Shown in pieces: positions 11,168 to 24,200 of a stretch of 64,000 nucleotides of DNA (within the stretch, counting starts at the first letter, position 1; each line of letters opens with the position of its first letter). The DNA lies in contig NC_134771.1 in the NCBI RefSeq assembly GCF_050436995.1, forward strand, positions 374,501 to 438,500, in the 5' to 3' direction. Source of the stretch: Anticarsia gemmatalis (lineage: Eukaryota > Arthropoda > Insecta > Lepidoptera > Erebidae). A program made the translations under genes and the position numbers. The notes beneath the pieces were generated by a model. The model was not told the origin of the DNA and ran no database searches. It saw only the letters and a list, made by a program, of their open reading frames with translations.

Positions 11168-11619
11168 TGTTGACAACTACGGTACTGGCTGCTTTCGTGT
11201 ACCACGAAACACAACGACATCTGTTGTCGCCAATGCAGCGCGTACGAGTGATAAGGACAGAGATAATAATCGCTATCGCAATGTAACTTAGTAACGGTCC
11301 GCTTGTTTTCGTTTAATTGGCCTTATATTAGTTATGTAAAAAGCTCCATTCGCGTATTTGTATGGGATGAATGGTACTAACTACGTAATAACAACTACTG
11401 ATTTCAACTTACTTCATATATTGAACAAAATGGGTATCGGCAGACATATAGCAGTGTTACTCAGATATGAGAATCAGTCACATAACACAGACACATATAT
11501 TTTTATAGAAATTAGATAACGTCTACCAGTCTATTAATATGGCGTTCCTTGATCTCTGTCTACCCCATGGGGAAAAGCAGTGATATTATGTATGTAAGTA
11601 TGTATAGGCCTTTTAATTA

Positions 11620-12198
11620 AGGGTCTCAGCACACATATGGGATCGGAAAGGGATCGTAACCGTAACGCCTTTCGCCTCGCTGTCAACCAGGCGTCAACCT
11701 ACCGTATGCACGTAACGAAAGCGTATCAGCAGCGCCTGTACGTCAACTCGGCTACGGCTAGGCGACACCGCGCTTACGCCTCGCTTATGGATATTTTCTC
11801 ACTTCTTCAATAAGTTTCTCCCTTTGCATCGTTATTTTGTGTTTGAATCGAACTTAAAATTTTAAATAAAACATACGCGCAACACGAATGAAATACTCCT
11901 TGCGAATGGCGGCGTCTTTAGCAGGCAAGTCGCGGGAGGGGAAAGGGGAAAGGGTGGACGAAGAGATGTGAGCTCGGGTACGGAGAGACGTAAGCGCGGG
12001 GACGGAGAAACGTAAGCGCGGTGACGATGAGCCGTAAGCGCGGGAATTCAAGTTCGGAGCCTGTTCCGAGGCGAGGCGATTACGTTATTATTCCGATTAG
12101 TGTGCGTTGCAGTAGGGAGTTTAATACAAACCATTCTGAACGGCTCGAGGCGATACGGTGACGATCCCTTTCCGATCCCATATGTGTGCTGAGACCCT
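11620..12198. mobile_element. Non-autonomous DNA transposon with 40-bp inverted repeats
   Basis: Left end AGGGTCTCAGCACACATATG, right end its complement CATATGTGTGCTGAGACCCT; the match continues inward through GGGATCGGAAAGGGATCGT. The 579-bp body is much richer in GC and CpG than its surroundings and has no transposase. The flanks (TTTAATTA and AATGAATT) do not give a clean target duplication. Confidence 0.8.
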
Positions 12199-12317
12199 AA
12201 TGAATTAGACTGATTTTCGTAAATTTTTGAACCGCTAAAATATTTGTTTCGTGTGGGAATCGAACCCATGAAACATTACCATGGCCATATAGTCGACAAT
12301 AGTAATGTAGAGTAGTA

Positions 12318-12484
12318 CTAAGCACTCAATTCTTAGATGGGTGACCGCCTAGTAGTTATAGACCCTAAAACATTTTATAAGTAAACCTCAATTCCGGTTG
12401 TTGTCTATTAAGATAACAGTCGTTAAGCCAAGTCAAAAGCCTTCGAGCGGCTTGAAATGTTCTGACACTTAGTTGACCATACTT
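12318..12484 (+). repeat. 5S rRNA-like SINE, family A, truncated
   Basis: Retains CTTAGATGGGTGACCGCCTA, the TTAAGATAACAGTCGTTAAG block and the tail GACACTTAGTTGACCATAC. The first half of the 5S-like head is decayed. Confidence 0.55.
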
Positions 12485-12705
12485 TTAAATAACTGATTCT
12501 CATAACTATATAACGAATACATAATGTATAAGTAAATAAAAACAAAATGTACACCTTTTTAATAGACTTTTATGTTTTTTATACATTTTCATCATAAACT
12601 CTCTATTATAACATAAATACTCGAAAGTTACTCAATCGAGACTTGAACCTGTGACCCTAACACTTACAATAAGGCATCGTGGACACTAGTGGGCATATCT
12701 GTGTA

Positions 12706-13020
12706 GTTATCCCACTGCTGGGCAACGGTCTCCTCTAACACCCGGTTTCTGAGTACATTTAGCGGTAGTTTATCTATTCAATAGCGTTTTTAAATGAGTT
12801 TAAACGTTATTGAGTAGATAAACTACTGCTAAATGTAACTCAGAAACCGGGAAAGGTAAAGTCACCAATTGTGGACTTTGCATACCTTCAAGAACTGTGT
12901 TAAACAACTCTCAGGCATGCAAGGTTTCATCACGATGTTTTCCTTCACCGTTATAACAAGTGACTATTATTTCTAATACACACATCACTTGGAAAAGTCA
13001 TTGGTGTGTTTTAGACTATA
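12706..13020 (-). repeat. tRNA-derived SINE, family 3, interrupted by a hairpin MITE
   Basis: The CCCACTGCTGGGCAACGGTC end (antisense of the SINE tail) is at 12714 and the body GGACTTTGCATACCTTCAAG resumes at 12873. The 111-bp hairpin element at 12741-12851 sits between. Confidence 0.6.
12741..12851. mobile_element. 111-bp hairpin MITE
   Basis: Nearly perfect inverted repeat: CCCGGTTTCTGAGTACATTT ... AACTCAGAAACCGGG, with internal arms AGCGGTAGTTTATCTATTCA and its complement. A degenerate relative is at 26423-26513. Confidence 0.8.
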
Positions 13021-13098
13021 GTTTTATGTTACCTAAAAGAGCCTCTTATTTTATTAAGTGGCGAGTTAGGGATCATATAAACTAAACCGAATTTTCAG

Positions 13099-13197
13099 TC
13101 AAATAATTTTATTTAAAGCTTATTTGAACATTAATGACAAAAGTAATATAGGAAGAATATCAAAAACGTTATTCTTCTTTAAATAAAATTATTTAAT
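13099..13197. mobile_element. Small foldback element
   Basis: CAAATAATTTTATTTAAAG at 13099 is complemented by CTTTAAATAAAATTATTTAA ending at 13197; loop of about 60 bases. AT-rich, so the class is uncertain. Confidence 0.5.
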
Positions 13198-13240
13198 GAT
13201 GGAAAAGTAATCGTTATATGAGGAGACTATTTTTATTTAT

Positions 13241-13362
13241 TTAAAAACAACTCTCGTTCTAAGAATTGCTCTTGTGTCGCGGGTACTTTTACAAACATAC
13301 AAACAACAGACACAAAGTACAACCTGATCTGAAACAACTATTTATGGATCGCACAAATAAAT
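13241..13362 (-). repeat. tRNA-derived SINE, family 1, 3' half
   Basis: Antisense tail and body (GCTCTTGTGTCGCGGGTACT, then ACAAACAACAGACACAAAGT). The tRNA-like head is missing. Confidence 0.65.
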
Positions 13363-13439
13363 TTAATTTATGGCATCAAAATTCCTATGGAAATGGAATC
13401 AACGGGATAAAATTCTACCCCGAACGAAGTTGGGCCAAT

Positions 13440-13640
13440 CCGCTAGTATTTAAGCAACCCTTGGCGCGGTAATACATAGATGGGTGACCGCATAGTGGTA
13501 TTTGACCTGAGCGTCTCTGTGCTTCGGGATCGTAAAAAGTCCCGGTTGTTATCAATTAAGATAACAGTCGTTAAGCCACGTCAAAGGCCTTCGGGCTTGA
13601 ACAACTTTGACACTAGGTTGACCACTAACCATACGATAAA
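13440..13640 (+). repeat. 5S rRNA-like SINE, family A
   Basis: Contains TTTAAGCAACCCTTGGCGCG and ATAGATGGGTGACCGCATAG (5S-like) followed by GTGCTTCGGGATCGTAAAAA and GACACTAGGTTGACCACTAA. It follows the family 1 SINE fragment almost directly. Confidence 0.65.
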
Positions 13641-13759
13641 TGAAAAATGTATATTTGTTTAAAATGGAAGAACTATTTCATACATAGATATGCCCACTAG
13701 ATATATATAAATTTGTTTATTGCTTTTTATATAGGAGCAGACTGAATTGAAGGCTAACA

Positions 13760-13861
13760 CCCTTTTTCAAATAAATAAATGAAAATAATTTCTCGTATCC
13801 TACCTGTATGGGAAGAAGGCGATATAAAAATTATTTTCATTTATTATTATTTTAAAAAGGG
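13760..13861. mobile_element. 102-bp foldback element
   Basis: CCCTTTTTCAAATAAATAAA at the left pairs with TTATTATTTTAAAAAGGG at the right, and AATGAAAATAATTT is mirrored inside. No coding content. Confidence 0.6.
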
Positions 13862-13869
13862 CTTTTTAA

Positions 13870-14157
13870 ATATGAATTCTATTATCCTAAGTAGGAAAAT
13901 TACTAATTTATCTACATATAATCTTTCATGTCAATTATTTTTTTGTTTATATTAGTTGGTTATATTAAATAATATAATTTTAAGCCCAATTTTACACTAA
14001 TGAACAAGAAATTAGGTTATCAAATAGATTATTAACCGTAACTTAACTCATAACCGTCACTTTATCCATCGAATACGTTATTAGGCACTTACCCGTAAGA
14101 TGTAAAATGGGCCTTTTGTATTATTATTTGATACAAAGAGCGAATTTTTGTATGAAC
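13870..14157. other. AT-rich spacer, nothing recognised
   Basis: Part of the convergent spacer between YEATS2 and YME1L. No open frame or repeat family was identified. Confidence 0.4.
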
Positions 14158-14385
14158 GTCATCATAAGTTTAGCCTTTCTTCCAACTATGTTAGAGTCGA
14201 CTTACAGAATCACCGGATGCAGCTGAATACCAGTATTTTACATGGAGCGACTGTCTATCTGACCTCCACAACACAGTTACCTAGGTTATAACACGATACT
14301 CTTTGGTAAGACTGGTTATCAGACTTTCAAGCTTTCTGTTAACGACTATCAAAGATCTTTGGGAAACAATTTGTAAACAACTTAA
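14158..14385 (+). repeat. 5S rRNA-like SINE, family B, partial
   Basis: Carries CCAACTATGTTAGAGTCGAC, ATTTTACATGGAGCGACTGT and GTTATCAGACTTTCAAGC, the tail half of family B in antisense order. The 5S-like head is not visible. Confidence 0.6.
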
Positions 14386-14399
14386 CTTGGGATTCGAAT

Positions 14400-15180
14400 C
14401 CTACAATATTTTTAAATGTTCTTTATATTTGTATAAAACTTATTTTTTATATTTAAGACATATTTTCACTCCTATATTTTAGGATAACTTCTATTTTTTT
14501 AGAAGTATTATTGAAAATTGCCAATTATTTTGTACTAAATTTATTTATGCACATATTGACAATGTTACCTTATTCAATAAGATTTGAAGTACATATTACA
14601 ACTGCTCGACTTATTTCGATGAATTTTAGCCAGATGATAGATCTCATGAAACAACAAAGAAATAGAAAAAAACATTTTTTTACAGGCAAAGCCATAGGAA
14701 TCTGGTTAATTTATTAATTAAATATAACCAACTAATATATAATTAAAACGACTAGCATTACCATTTGCTAGGGTCTACAGAATAACTATACTAACGTTTC
14801 AATAACCTAACTATAGTAACGGATAGATCTGTCATTTTTCTATTTACTGACAAACTAATTCGAAATTATCTATTAGTATTTATACAATTTGATGTTTATT
14901 CAAGTCTATACCAATGATTTTAATGTATGTATGTATGTTAGTCTTTATTTCATGTCAAAACGGCTTAACCGTATTGGGTAAAGTTAGGCAGGGTAACAAG
15001 ACCATTCTCGGGCTTAAACGAAAAGCATTTTTTTTGAGAATATAGACATTTAACTAATATGAAAAACGCGGGCGAAGCAGCAAACATGAATAAGTATTTG
15101 ACACTAAATTTTCCTATAGTCACTGTAGACCCCAAGCTAACTAACAACACAATCAAACAAACCTACCAAAGTTTATAAAT
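14400..15180. other. Convergent intergenic spacer, little recognised
   Basis: AT-rich. Around 14950-15000, CAAAACGGCTTAACCGTATT resembles the target-facing part of degenerate Helitron-like or LINE relics. Otherwise nothing was identified. Confidence 0.35.
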
Positions 15181-15191
15181 TTTACTTATTT

Positions 15192-15197
15192 TTTATT
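15192..15197 (-). terminator. Polyadenylation signal of YME1L
   Basis: TTTATT on the plus strand is AATAAA on the minus strand, about 103 bases after the YME1L stop codon at 15300. Confidence 0.55.
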
Positions 15198-15299
15198 TTC
15201 AAAAACTTTTTTACACTAGGTGCCTGCAAAATTTTCAAATGATTTCTCATCAATGTGAGAGTGGGGGGGTCTTTAGGGGGTGTTTGGGGGTCATCGATG

Positions 15300-18200
15300 C
15301 TATGCGGGGGCGGGGGTGCCGAGCAGGCCGGTGGCGGGGGCGGCGGGGGCGGTGGAGATGGGCTCCTTCGCTGGCTTCGTGTGACGTTCTACTTTGACTT
15401 TCTCGCCGTTCATAATGGCTTTAATGTCGTCTGCGTCTAGAGTCTCGTATCTGAAAAATATAGATTATTATTGTAAAAAGTTAACGCTTAATGATTGTTT
15501 ATATAATTCTATATATAATAATAGGTAAAGTCGGCTCCAAAAGTCTATTATTCCATGGACAAAACATTGGACTATGATTAAAGATTCAAACTTATAATCA
15601 GCCTAGCCTTTCTTCCAACTATGTTGGAGTCTTCCAGTCTCACCGAATGCAGCTGAATACCAGTATTTTACATGGAGCGACTGTCTATCTGACCTCCACA
15701 ACACAGTTACCTAGGTTATAACACGATACTAAGTAAGACTGGTTGTATGACTTTCAAGCTTCTGACTGCTAGTAACATCAAAGATATTAATTAATTTTTC
15801 CAAAATACGGAGGAACTCTGTCTGTATAATTTGGTCACCCATCCACTGGCCAACCTCGGTAAGCGTAGCTTAACCTGAGAGATAGATCCACGCAGCTGTT
15901 GTTACAGAGTCACGAACTCTCAATTATCCTACTAATATTATAAATGCGAAAGTTTGTGAGAATGTACATATGTCTGTATGGATGTTTTTTACTCTTTCAC
16001 GCAAATACTACTGAACCGATTACGATGAAATTTGGTATGTAGGTAGCTGAAGACCCAGAATAACACATAGGCTTTTTATCCCGGAGTTCCCGAGGGATCG
16101 GGATTTAAACGGAAAGGGTTTCCACGCAGACGGCCTCTAGTTATTGATATTTATTATATAATGTACCTCTGTGGCGCGGTCGGTAGTATATGCGACTGCG
16201 GTGCGAGAGGTCTCGGGTTCGAATCCTGGGTCGGGCCAAAAAGTATTTTCTGAGATTTGGTCTGGACTGGTCGTGTCGGTTATCCGTCCCACCAAATTAT
16301 GAGAGTGATGGAATAAAGAGTGTACCTGTGTATTGTGCACACACTTGGGCACTATAAACAAAGTCCTGCACAGATGGCCAGTTTCAATGAAACTGACCGC
16401 CGTAGCCGTATATCGGCTAGGAGGACATTATATATTGTACATACTTGAGCAGCGCCTCTGCCAGCGCCTTATGTTCGCGCGCGTGAGCTCGCAGTATCGC
16501 CTTGGCTCGCTCGTAACTGTCTGACAGGATCTTTTTGATTTCACCGTCCACCTGATACATACACATTATAATATTACTATTTAGTATTTTAGAACAAATC
16601 AAATTTGTGTAGACATTCGGGAAAAATGCCGCGCTTGAATTTTTAACCTGAATTGTGACGAATGGACCGGAAGGAATACTCGATTGGTTCAAGCCGAACA
16701 AGTGGAGTTAGTTTAGTTGTGGGCTAAGAAACGATTTTAGTCAATTTTGCCCCCAAGGGGATAAAATAGGCGACGAAAGCTTGTATGAAAATTCTGTAAT
16801 AAGTCACAAACCACGCGGTCGTATTCACCGGTAAAAGCTAGTCTTTATTTTCATACTTAATATTATAAATGCGAAAGTAACTCTGTCTGTTTGTCTGTTA
16901 CTCAATCATGCCTAAACTACTGAACCAATTTGCATGAAATTTGGTATGGAGATATTTTGATACCCGATAAATTCAAATTCTAATTATATTTATTTGCAGA
17001 AAATTTGGTACAAAATAAATTAGTTGGTATCACATATTTTGTCATGAAGATGACTTGCAAATATTAAGCACGTATTAAGCGTATCTACATATTTCTAAAA
17101 CTTATATTAATTCATACTGGAAAGGACATAGGTTACTTTTTACCCTGGGAAAATGACGCATTCTCATGGGAAAATTCAGGTGGCGGAGGGTAAAAGCTAG
17201 TATAACACAACTCACCAGCTCGTTGGTGTAGGGTCCCAGCTGCTCGGCCTGCGCCAGCGAGCGCTGCTCCATGGTGCGCAGCCCCACCTTCTCGCTCATG
17301 CCCCACTCGCGCACCATGTGGCACGCGATCGACGTCGCCTGCTTCAGGTCCGACGACGCGCCTGCAACCACCAACATATTATATATACACAAAAGAACTC
17401 GTAGGTTAGTTAATAACAGTCGATCAGATCTATCTAAGAGGTTCAGCTATGCTTGTCCAGGTTGTTTTGTGGATAGGTGAACTAATACAAATTGAGTTCG
17501 TCCGTGTTTCGGATGGCAATTTAAATTGTGGGCTCTGCTGTCATTTTCAAAATTCTCTGCAGCCGTTAACAGTAGTCATAAGCTTGAAAGTCTGACAACC
17601 AGTCTTACAGACGGGTATCGTGTTATAACCCATATAACTGGCCTTTCTACCAACTATATTGGAGTCGGATTTAAGGTCGAAGGCCATCATGGTCACCCAT
17701 CCACAGAACAACCTCGGTAAACGTAACTTAACCACAGATAGTGCGAATGTTGTAACTTAGCCTCGAGCTCCTCAAATCACACGACGAATAACACTTAGAA
17801 AGAGTTCCGTTCAACTCTAGCACGGTCGGTCAAATGCCCGCTCCAACCGCGCACGCACTTTTATATATTCGTTATAAGTGAAAGGTGTCAGTGGAGGGGA
17901 GTGGAGGGGCGCACCGGTAGAGAATTGCCAGACGAAAGAAATAAATTATTGTTTTTCTCATTTTGAAAATACGCCGTCATTTTTTGATATAATTACGGCT
18001 TTTTCCTTAGAATTAGACAGAGAACGCCATTTAGTAAATAATTAATTATGGATAATATTGAATTGAACTGAACTGACTACCTCCGAGGCGCAGTGGTTTA
18101 AGTCACCACGCTGTTACTTACGTCGGGAGGTCGTGGGTTCGATTCCCACACGGAACAATTATTTGTGCGATCCACAAATAATTGTTTCGGGTCTAGTTGT

Positions 18201-21200
18201 ACTTTCTGTCCATTGTTTGTATATTTGTAAAAGTCTGACGGAAGCTGTCTTTTTAAAACGAAATATTAAATCATAAATAACAAAATTAAATATTTTTTCA
18301 TTTAATATTGTCCGACTGGTGAATACCACTTGTCCAGTGGAATTGTTTTATTATCTACTACATAAAGTTATATTTACCGGAGGTGATCTTCTCAGGTCCG
18401 AAGATGAGCTCCTCGGCGGCGCGGCCACCCATCATGGTGTCCATCATCGCTAACAGCTGCTGCTTCGTCACGTGGTATCTACATACATACAAACATACAT
18501 ACATATTATCATTTAATTTAACATCGCTGGGTTAGAAGCGTCCGTAGGGTTGCAAATTCGATTCCCATAGTGAGGGACTCTATGAATTTACTTATTATAA
18601 TATTCATTTAAGACAGACTTAAAATTAAATTACTTTTGCACTGTTTTAAGACAGGGTTACGTTCATGTAATGGACGCTTTTTCTCGGGTCTTAAAAATAT
18701 TATAACAAAAAAATTAATAATCCTGATTTTACAGACCCTACGATAAATAATGATAGACCCCGAAATGGAACCCGAGACTTTACTACCGCACTGCTTAGAC
18801 AACAAACTTTTGTGTAACTAAACGATGAACATAAAACCTCTTTCTTTTTAAAGTCGGTTAAAATAAGGTAGAGAAAAAGTTAAGATGTACTCAGTATCCG
18901 TTGTTTGTAAAAGTCCCTGCGTCAGTAGTCTTTGTACATAAAAGCTATGTACATATACTATATGTACGTATGTATGTATGTTACCTTTCTTTGGCAGGTA
19001 TATAGGCGGTGTGTCCGAGCGAGGGGCCGCGCGGGATGATCGTCACCTTGTGCAGCGGGTGCGAGTCCTGACAACAACAAAAAAATAATTAATACATAAT
19101 ATACATATCTATGCTTACAGACCGTAGGGTCCATCAAGGTTAAATTTATGGGCCCACACGATATTATAGATACTCTTACTATCATATCGTATCATACTTT
19201 AGTATAGTGTACTTAGTGTGTAAAAAGCTTGGGCCCGAGGGCCCAGATTACCCAAGAGCCCACAGGTCCACATAACTCAAGGGCCCGCGGATCCACATAA
19301 CTCAAGTGCCCACGGGTCTACATAACTAAAGAGCCCGTGGGCCCAAATTACTCAGGGGCCCAGGGGCCCAAAATGCTAAAGGGTCCACCGGTCTACATAA
19401 CTAAAAGGCCCATGGGCCCAAATTACACAAGTGCCCACAGGTCCACATAACTCAAGGGCCTATAGGCCCAAAATACTCTAGGGTCCACGTCTCCACATAA
19501 CTCGAGAGCCCGTGGGTCCAAATAACTCAAGTGCCCATAAGCCCCAAATTGTTTAAGGGCCCACATTCCTCAAGGCCTTCGGGCCTTTATTTAAGTTATC
19601 TTTACCTTGGTATAGTAGGCGACGATGGCGTGCCCCCCCTCGTGGTAGGCGGTGATGGCGTTGGCCTCCTCGTCGGGCAGGCGCGAGCGGCGCTCGGGGC
19701 CCATCAGCACCTTGTCGCGCGCGTCCTCCAGGTACTTCATCGTCACCGTCTTGGCGCCGTCTATGGCGGCCCTAGGAGAAACAAAATGAGTTTTAAAATC
19801 TAATATATAAAATTCTCGCGTCGCAGTTTTCGTTGCCATACTCCTCCGAAACGGCTTGACCGATTCTCATGAAACTTTGTGAGCATATTGAGTAGGTCTG
19901 AGAATCGGCCAACATTTATTTTTCATGCCCCTAAATTAACTTTTTTAAAAAAAAATTATGGTATAACAACGTTTGCCGTGTCATCTAGTGTATTTATAAC
20001 ATCGTCTGTTATACCTGAAGGTGAAGACAAAGGTGAAAGGTATTTACAATGTTAGTCTCATGTAATAGGGAGCGAGCTTCTTACCATATACAGGGCACGT
20101 TGCTAAACTACAATTGAGAAATATCCTATTGTAAGTCAGAGTCGTCAGCAGCTCGCCAGGTACAGCTCCAGGTACATATACAGTTACAGTCGCAGGTACT
20201 AACTTGAGCGCGGCCTGGTTGACCATGTTCTCCAGGTCGGCGCCGGTGAAGCCCGTGGTGCCGCGCGCCAGCACGTCGCAGTCCCGCCAGGTACAGCTCC
20301 AGGTACATATACAGGTACAGTTACAGTCGCAGGTACTAACTTGAGCGCGGCCTGGTTGACCATGTTCTCCAGGTCGGCGCCGGTGAAGCCCGTGGTGCCG
20401 CGCGCCAGCACGTCGCAGTCCCGCCAGGTACAGCTCCAGGTACATATACAGGTACAGTTACAGTCGCAGGTACTAACTTGAGCGCGGCCTGGTTGACCAT
20501 GTTCTCCAGGTCGGCGCCGGTGAAGCCCGTGGTGCCGCTCGCCAGCACGTCGCAGTCCCGCCAGGTACAGCTCCAGGTACATATACAGGTACAGTTACAG
20601 TCGCAGGTACTAACTTGAGCGCGGCCTGGTTGACCATGTTCTCCAGGTCGGCGCCGGTGAAGCCCGTGGTGCCGCGCGCCAGCACGTCGCAGTCCCGCCA
20701 GGTACAGCTCCAGGTACATATACAGGTACAGTTACAGTCGCAGGTACTAACTTGAGCGCGGCCTGGTTGACCATGTTCTCCAGGTCGGCGCCGGTGAAGC
20801 CCGTGGTGCCGCGCGCCAGCACGTCGCAGTCCCGCCAGGTACAGCTCCAGGTACATATACAGGTACAGTTACAGTCGCAGGTACTAACTTGAGCGCGGCC
20901 TGGTTGACCATGTTCTCCAGGTCGGCGCCGGTGAAGCCCGTGGTGCCGCGCGCCAGCACGTCGCAGTCCCGCCAGGTACAGCTCCAGGTACATATACAGG
21001 TACAGTTACAGTCGCAGGTACTAACTTGAGCGCGGCCTGGTTGACCATGTTCTCCAGGTCGGCGCCGGTGAAGCCCGTGGTGCCGCTCGCCAGCACGTCG
21101 CAGTCCCGCCAGGTACAGCTCCAGGTACATATACAGGTACAGTTACAGTCGCAGGTACTAACTTGAGCGCGGCCTGGTTGACCATGTTCTCCAGGTCGGC

Positions 21201-24200
21201 GCCGGTGAAGCCCGTGGTGCCGCGCGCCAGCACGTCGCAGTCCACGTCGCTGTGGGCGCGCACCCGGGCCAGGTACAGCTCCAGGATCTCGCGCCGACCG
21301 CCGTAGTCCGGGGTCGGGACATTCACCTGAAATACACAAATACATATATTTCAATATATACATGGAGAGGAGGTCGTGGCTTAATAAACAACCACCGCGC
21401 GGATAGATTACTGAAGTCGAGCTACGCTTGCCGAGGTGGTTTTGTGAATGGGCGACCATATTATACACTCAGCGGCAGAAAAAGTGGCCCAAAGCAAAAC
21501 TACGATAAAACTTTTTAGAATATCAATATAATATGGTTACTATTTTGGCTATAACTATTAGTTAAACAGTTTATACACAAGTTTAGTTACAATTTACACT
21601 AAATAATTGAATTTTTAATCAAAAATGGGAAAAATTAAAAAATACAGCTTTTGTCGAAATCGCTTACTGAAAGTTTTTGCAAAAACCTAATTCTGCACCA
21701 AAGAAAAAATCTAGTTTATACCGCGTGTTAACTCCTCTAGCATTTATGGTGACCTGCATGCATTCTGGCATGCTTTGGAGGATGTTTTAATTACTTCTTG
21801 AAGAACTTTATCCCACACTCTGACTAGAGCGGTTCTTCGCTCGCCAAGTGATTCTTTGGGCAGTGCGCATACACTGTTTTTTAGCATGTGCCAGACATGT
21901 TCTATGGGGTTGATGTCTGGACTGTGAGCAGGCTAAGCCAGTTTTTGAATCCCGATATCAGCAAGGTGCGATTCCACAACGCGGGCGCTATGAGCGCGCG
22001 CATTAAACTGCATTAGAGTTAATCCTCCCGACCAATGAAATCCATAAGTGGTACAACATGGTCTTGGAAGATTTCTTCAATGTACCCGGCTGCTGTTAGG
22101 CGCTGATCTACGATGACAAGCTCCGTACGTGCCTCCGAACATACACCTCTCCATACCATAACAGACCTACCTTTGTAACTGACCGTCTGACGTGTTGTGT
22201 TGGGAAAAAACCGTCCTTAATGGCGTCTTTACACTCTCTCACGACCATTTGGTGCTCTTAATGCTACTCAGCACTCATCGGTTAACAAGAACTTGCTCCA
22301 TTGGTCGATAGCCAATTCACATGTTTACGAGCAAATCGTAATCGCGCAACTCGATGGTGTCTCTCGAGTTCTGGTACTTGGGTTGGTCTTCCTGCCTGTA
22401 AATTACGTTCTTTTATCCTTCGCCTCATGTTCCGTTCACTAAGAATGACTCCGCGTGCCGCTTGAAGCCTCTAGTGAATCTCAAACGCTGTCAGAAAGCG
22501 GTTTCTCAGCACCTCGAGGTTAACAAATCGGTCATCTCTTGCGGATGTACATCGTGTTCGTCCAATTCCTGGTCGCCGCGTGTAGAGACCAGTCTCACGA
22601 TACCTCCTAATCGCAGACCTTAAAGTGGTACGCGATACATTGAAAAATGCAGCCACCTCTCAATGGTAATGGCCCTGATCGGACAACAATACCACCTAAG
22701 CCACTTGCTCAGCAGTCAGTGGCATCTTCAAATCTTTTCTAAAATCTAAATAGACCAATAATCAATAAAAATCATAAAGAAAATCGTTTCCGTGCAGCAA
22801 TATTTCAAAATACAGAATTCAACTGACCTCTCGAATCAACACTGAATTCGGTTCTAACACACATTGTTAGAAAAAGTCATCCGTCACTTAAATTAATCTG
22901 AAATTCAACACTTCATAACACTAAACAGATCACTTCGCAACTACTAACAACAATATATCTTTCATATATTACTTAATTTGTTTACAAATTCACGATAAGC
23001 GCTTGGGCCACTTTTTCTGCCGCTGAGTGTATAAACCTGTTTCAGAAAGGCATAGTAAATTGTGGTTCCGGGCTGTCATTTTTAAAGTTTGTTGTTTGTG
23101 TTCGTTACCATTAGGGGAATTTCAAAAAAATGGCACACTACTTGAATTTCTTATTCAAAATTTTGATGCTGCTCTAGGATATTATTTTGGATGAAATTAA
23201 AATAATCATAGTATCTAGTTTGTAAAAAAAATAGTTTTTTTTCATGTTCATTAAGATTAAAGGAGAAAAATGCTTAAAATTGGGGGTAGGCAAGTAGAAA
23301 GTGTCCGTTTTGATACTAAACTTAAAATTGAATATAAATGAAACAACACCGAATTCCAGCAATTTAATTTTTTTTTCTGGATAGCAAAAATATCTTTTAA
23401 TTACTGGCGAATTATCAAGGCGAAAATAATGATATTAAAATTAAATGCAATCAATTTTATCTCGATTTTGTTACCATGGGTTCCAAATCGACAATTATTT
23501 TTTATGCTATTACCATGAAATGCTCCAGATCCCATCAGAAACTTTAAAAAAAACGTTAAATATCAATAACTTTGGATCCAGAGCCCATATTTTTTCATAG
23601 GTTGAAGAGTTTTTCGTAAAATCGATAAAAACCTTAGAAATATTTGAGGGACAGTAGCAAAACCGAAAGTAACAAAATCGTAAGGTTTAGTTTACATGGA
23701 CCTATGGCATAATATTAAAGCGCAACTAATTGTATTTTTCTACAAATTAAACATACAGGCATTATTTACTTCTTAATACTTACAAATTATTCAACATAAT
23801 GTATTTTTATTGTTTTTATACTACAATTATTTATTTTATATATATTTTTTATCACAGATTGCTCCAGAAGTTGCAGAATAGTTTAGCTGTAAATAAAAAA
23901 AGCATTTATTAATTATAAATATACACATATCTCAAATAAATAATGATTAATCAATTATAAACATACAAATAATTCTAATCTCTAATGTAATTTTAACGTA
24001 TTTTGTAGTTAACAAGTAAAATATCAATATCGAAACAACAGCATGTAAGACTAGCTTTTTGACGTCGGTTTTGTTACTTTTGCGGTCCGACTATATGTTA
24101 CCTTACGTATAGTAACAAAACCGAAGTAACATAATCAGCCCATCGCACTTTCAAAAAAATAAATTAGTAATTCTATTTATCTTATGGTTAAATTATCAGC

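Noticed and set aside
18079..18155. Possible tRNA gene with A and B boxes (also at 26551, 58594, 6450)
   Set aside because: The heads are followed by the same long body each time and lack an intact cloverleaf, so they are SINE heads.
20044..21468. Series of overlapping 127- to 194-codon minus-strand open frames with repeated MYLELYLAGLRRAG starts
   Set aside because: They are shifted readings of the 137-bp array; only the 21163-21326 part belongs to a real protein.
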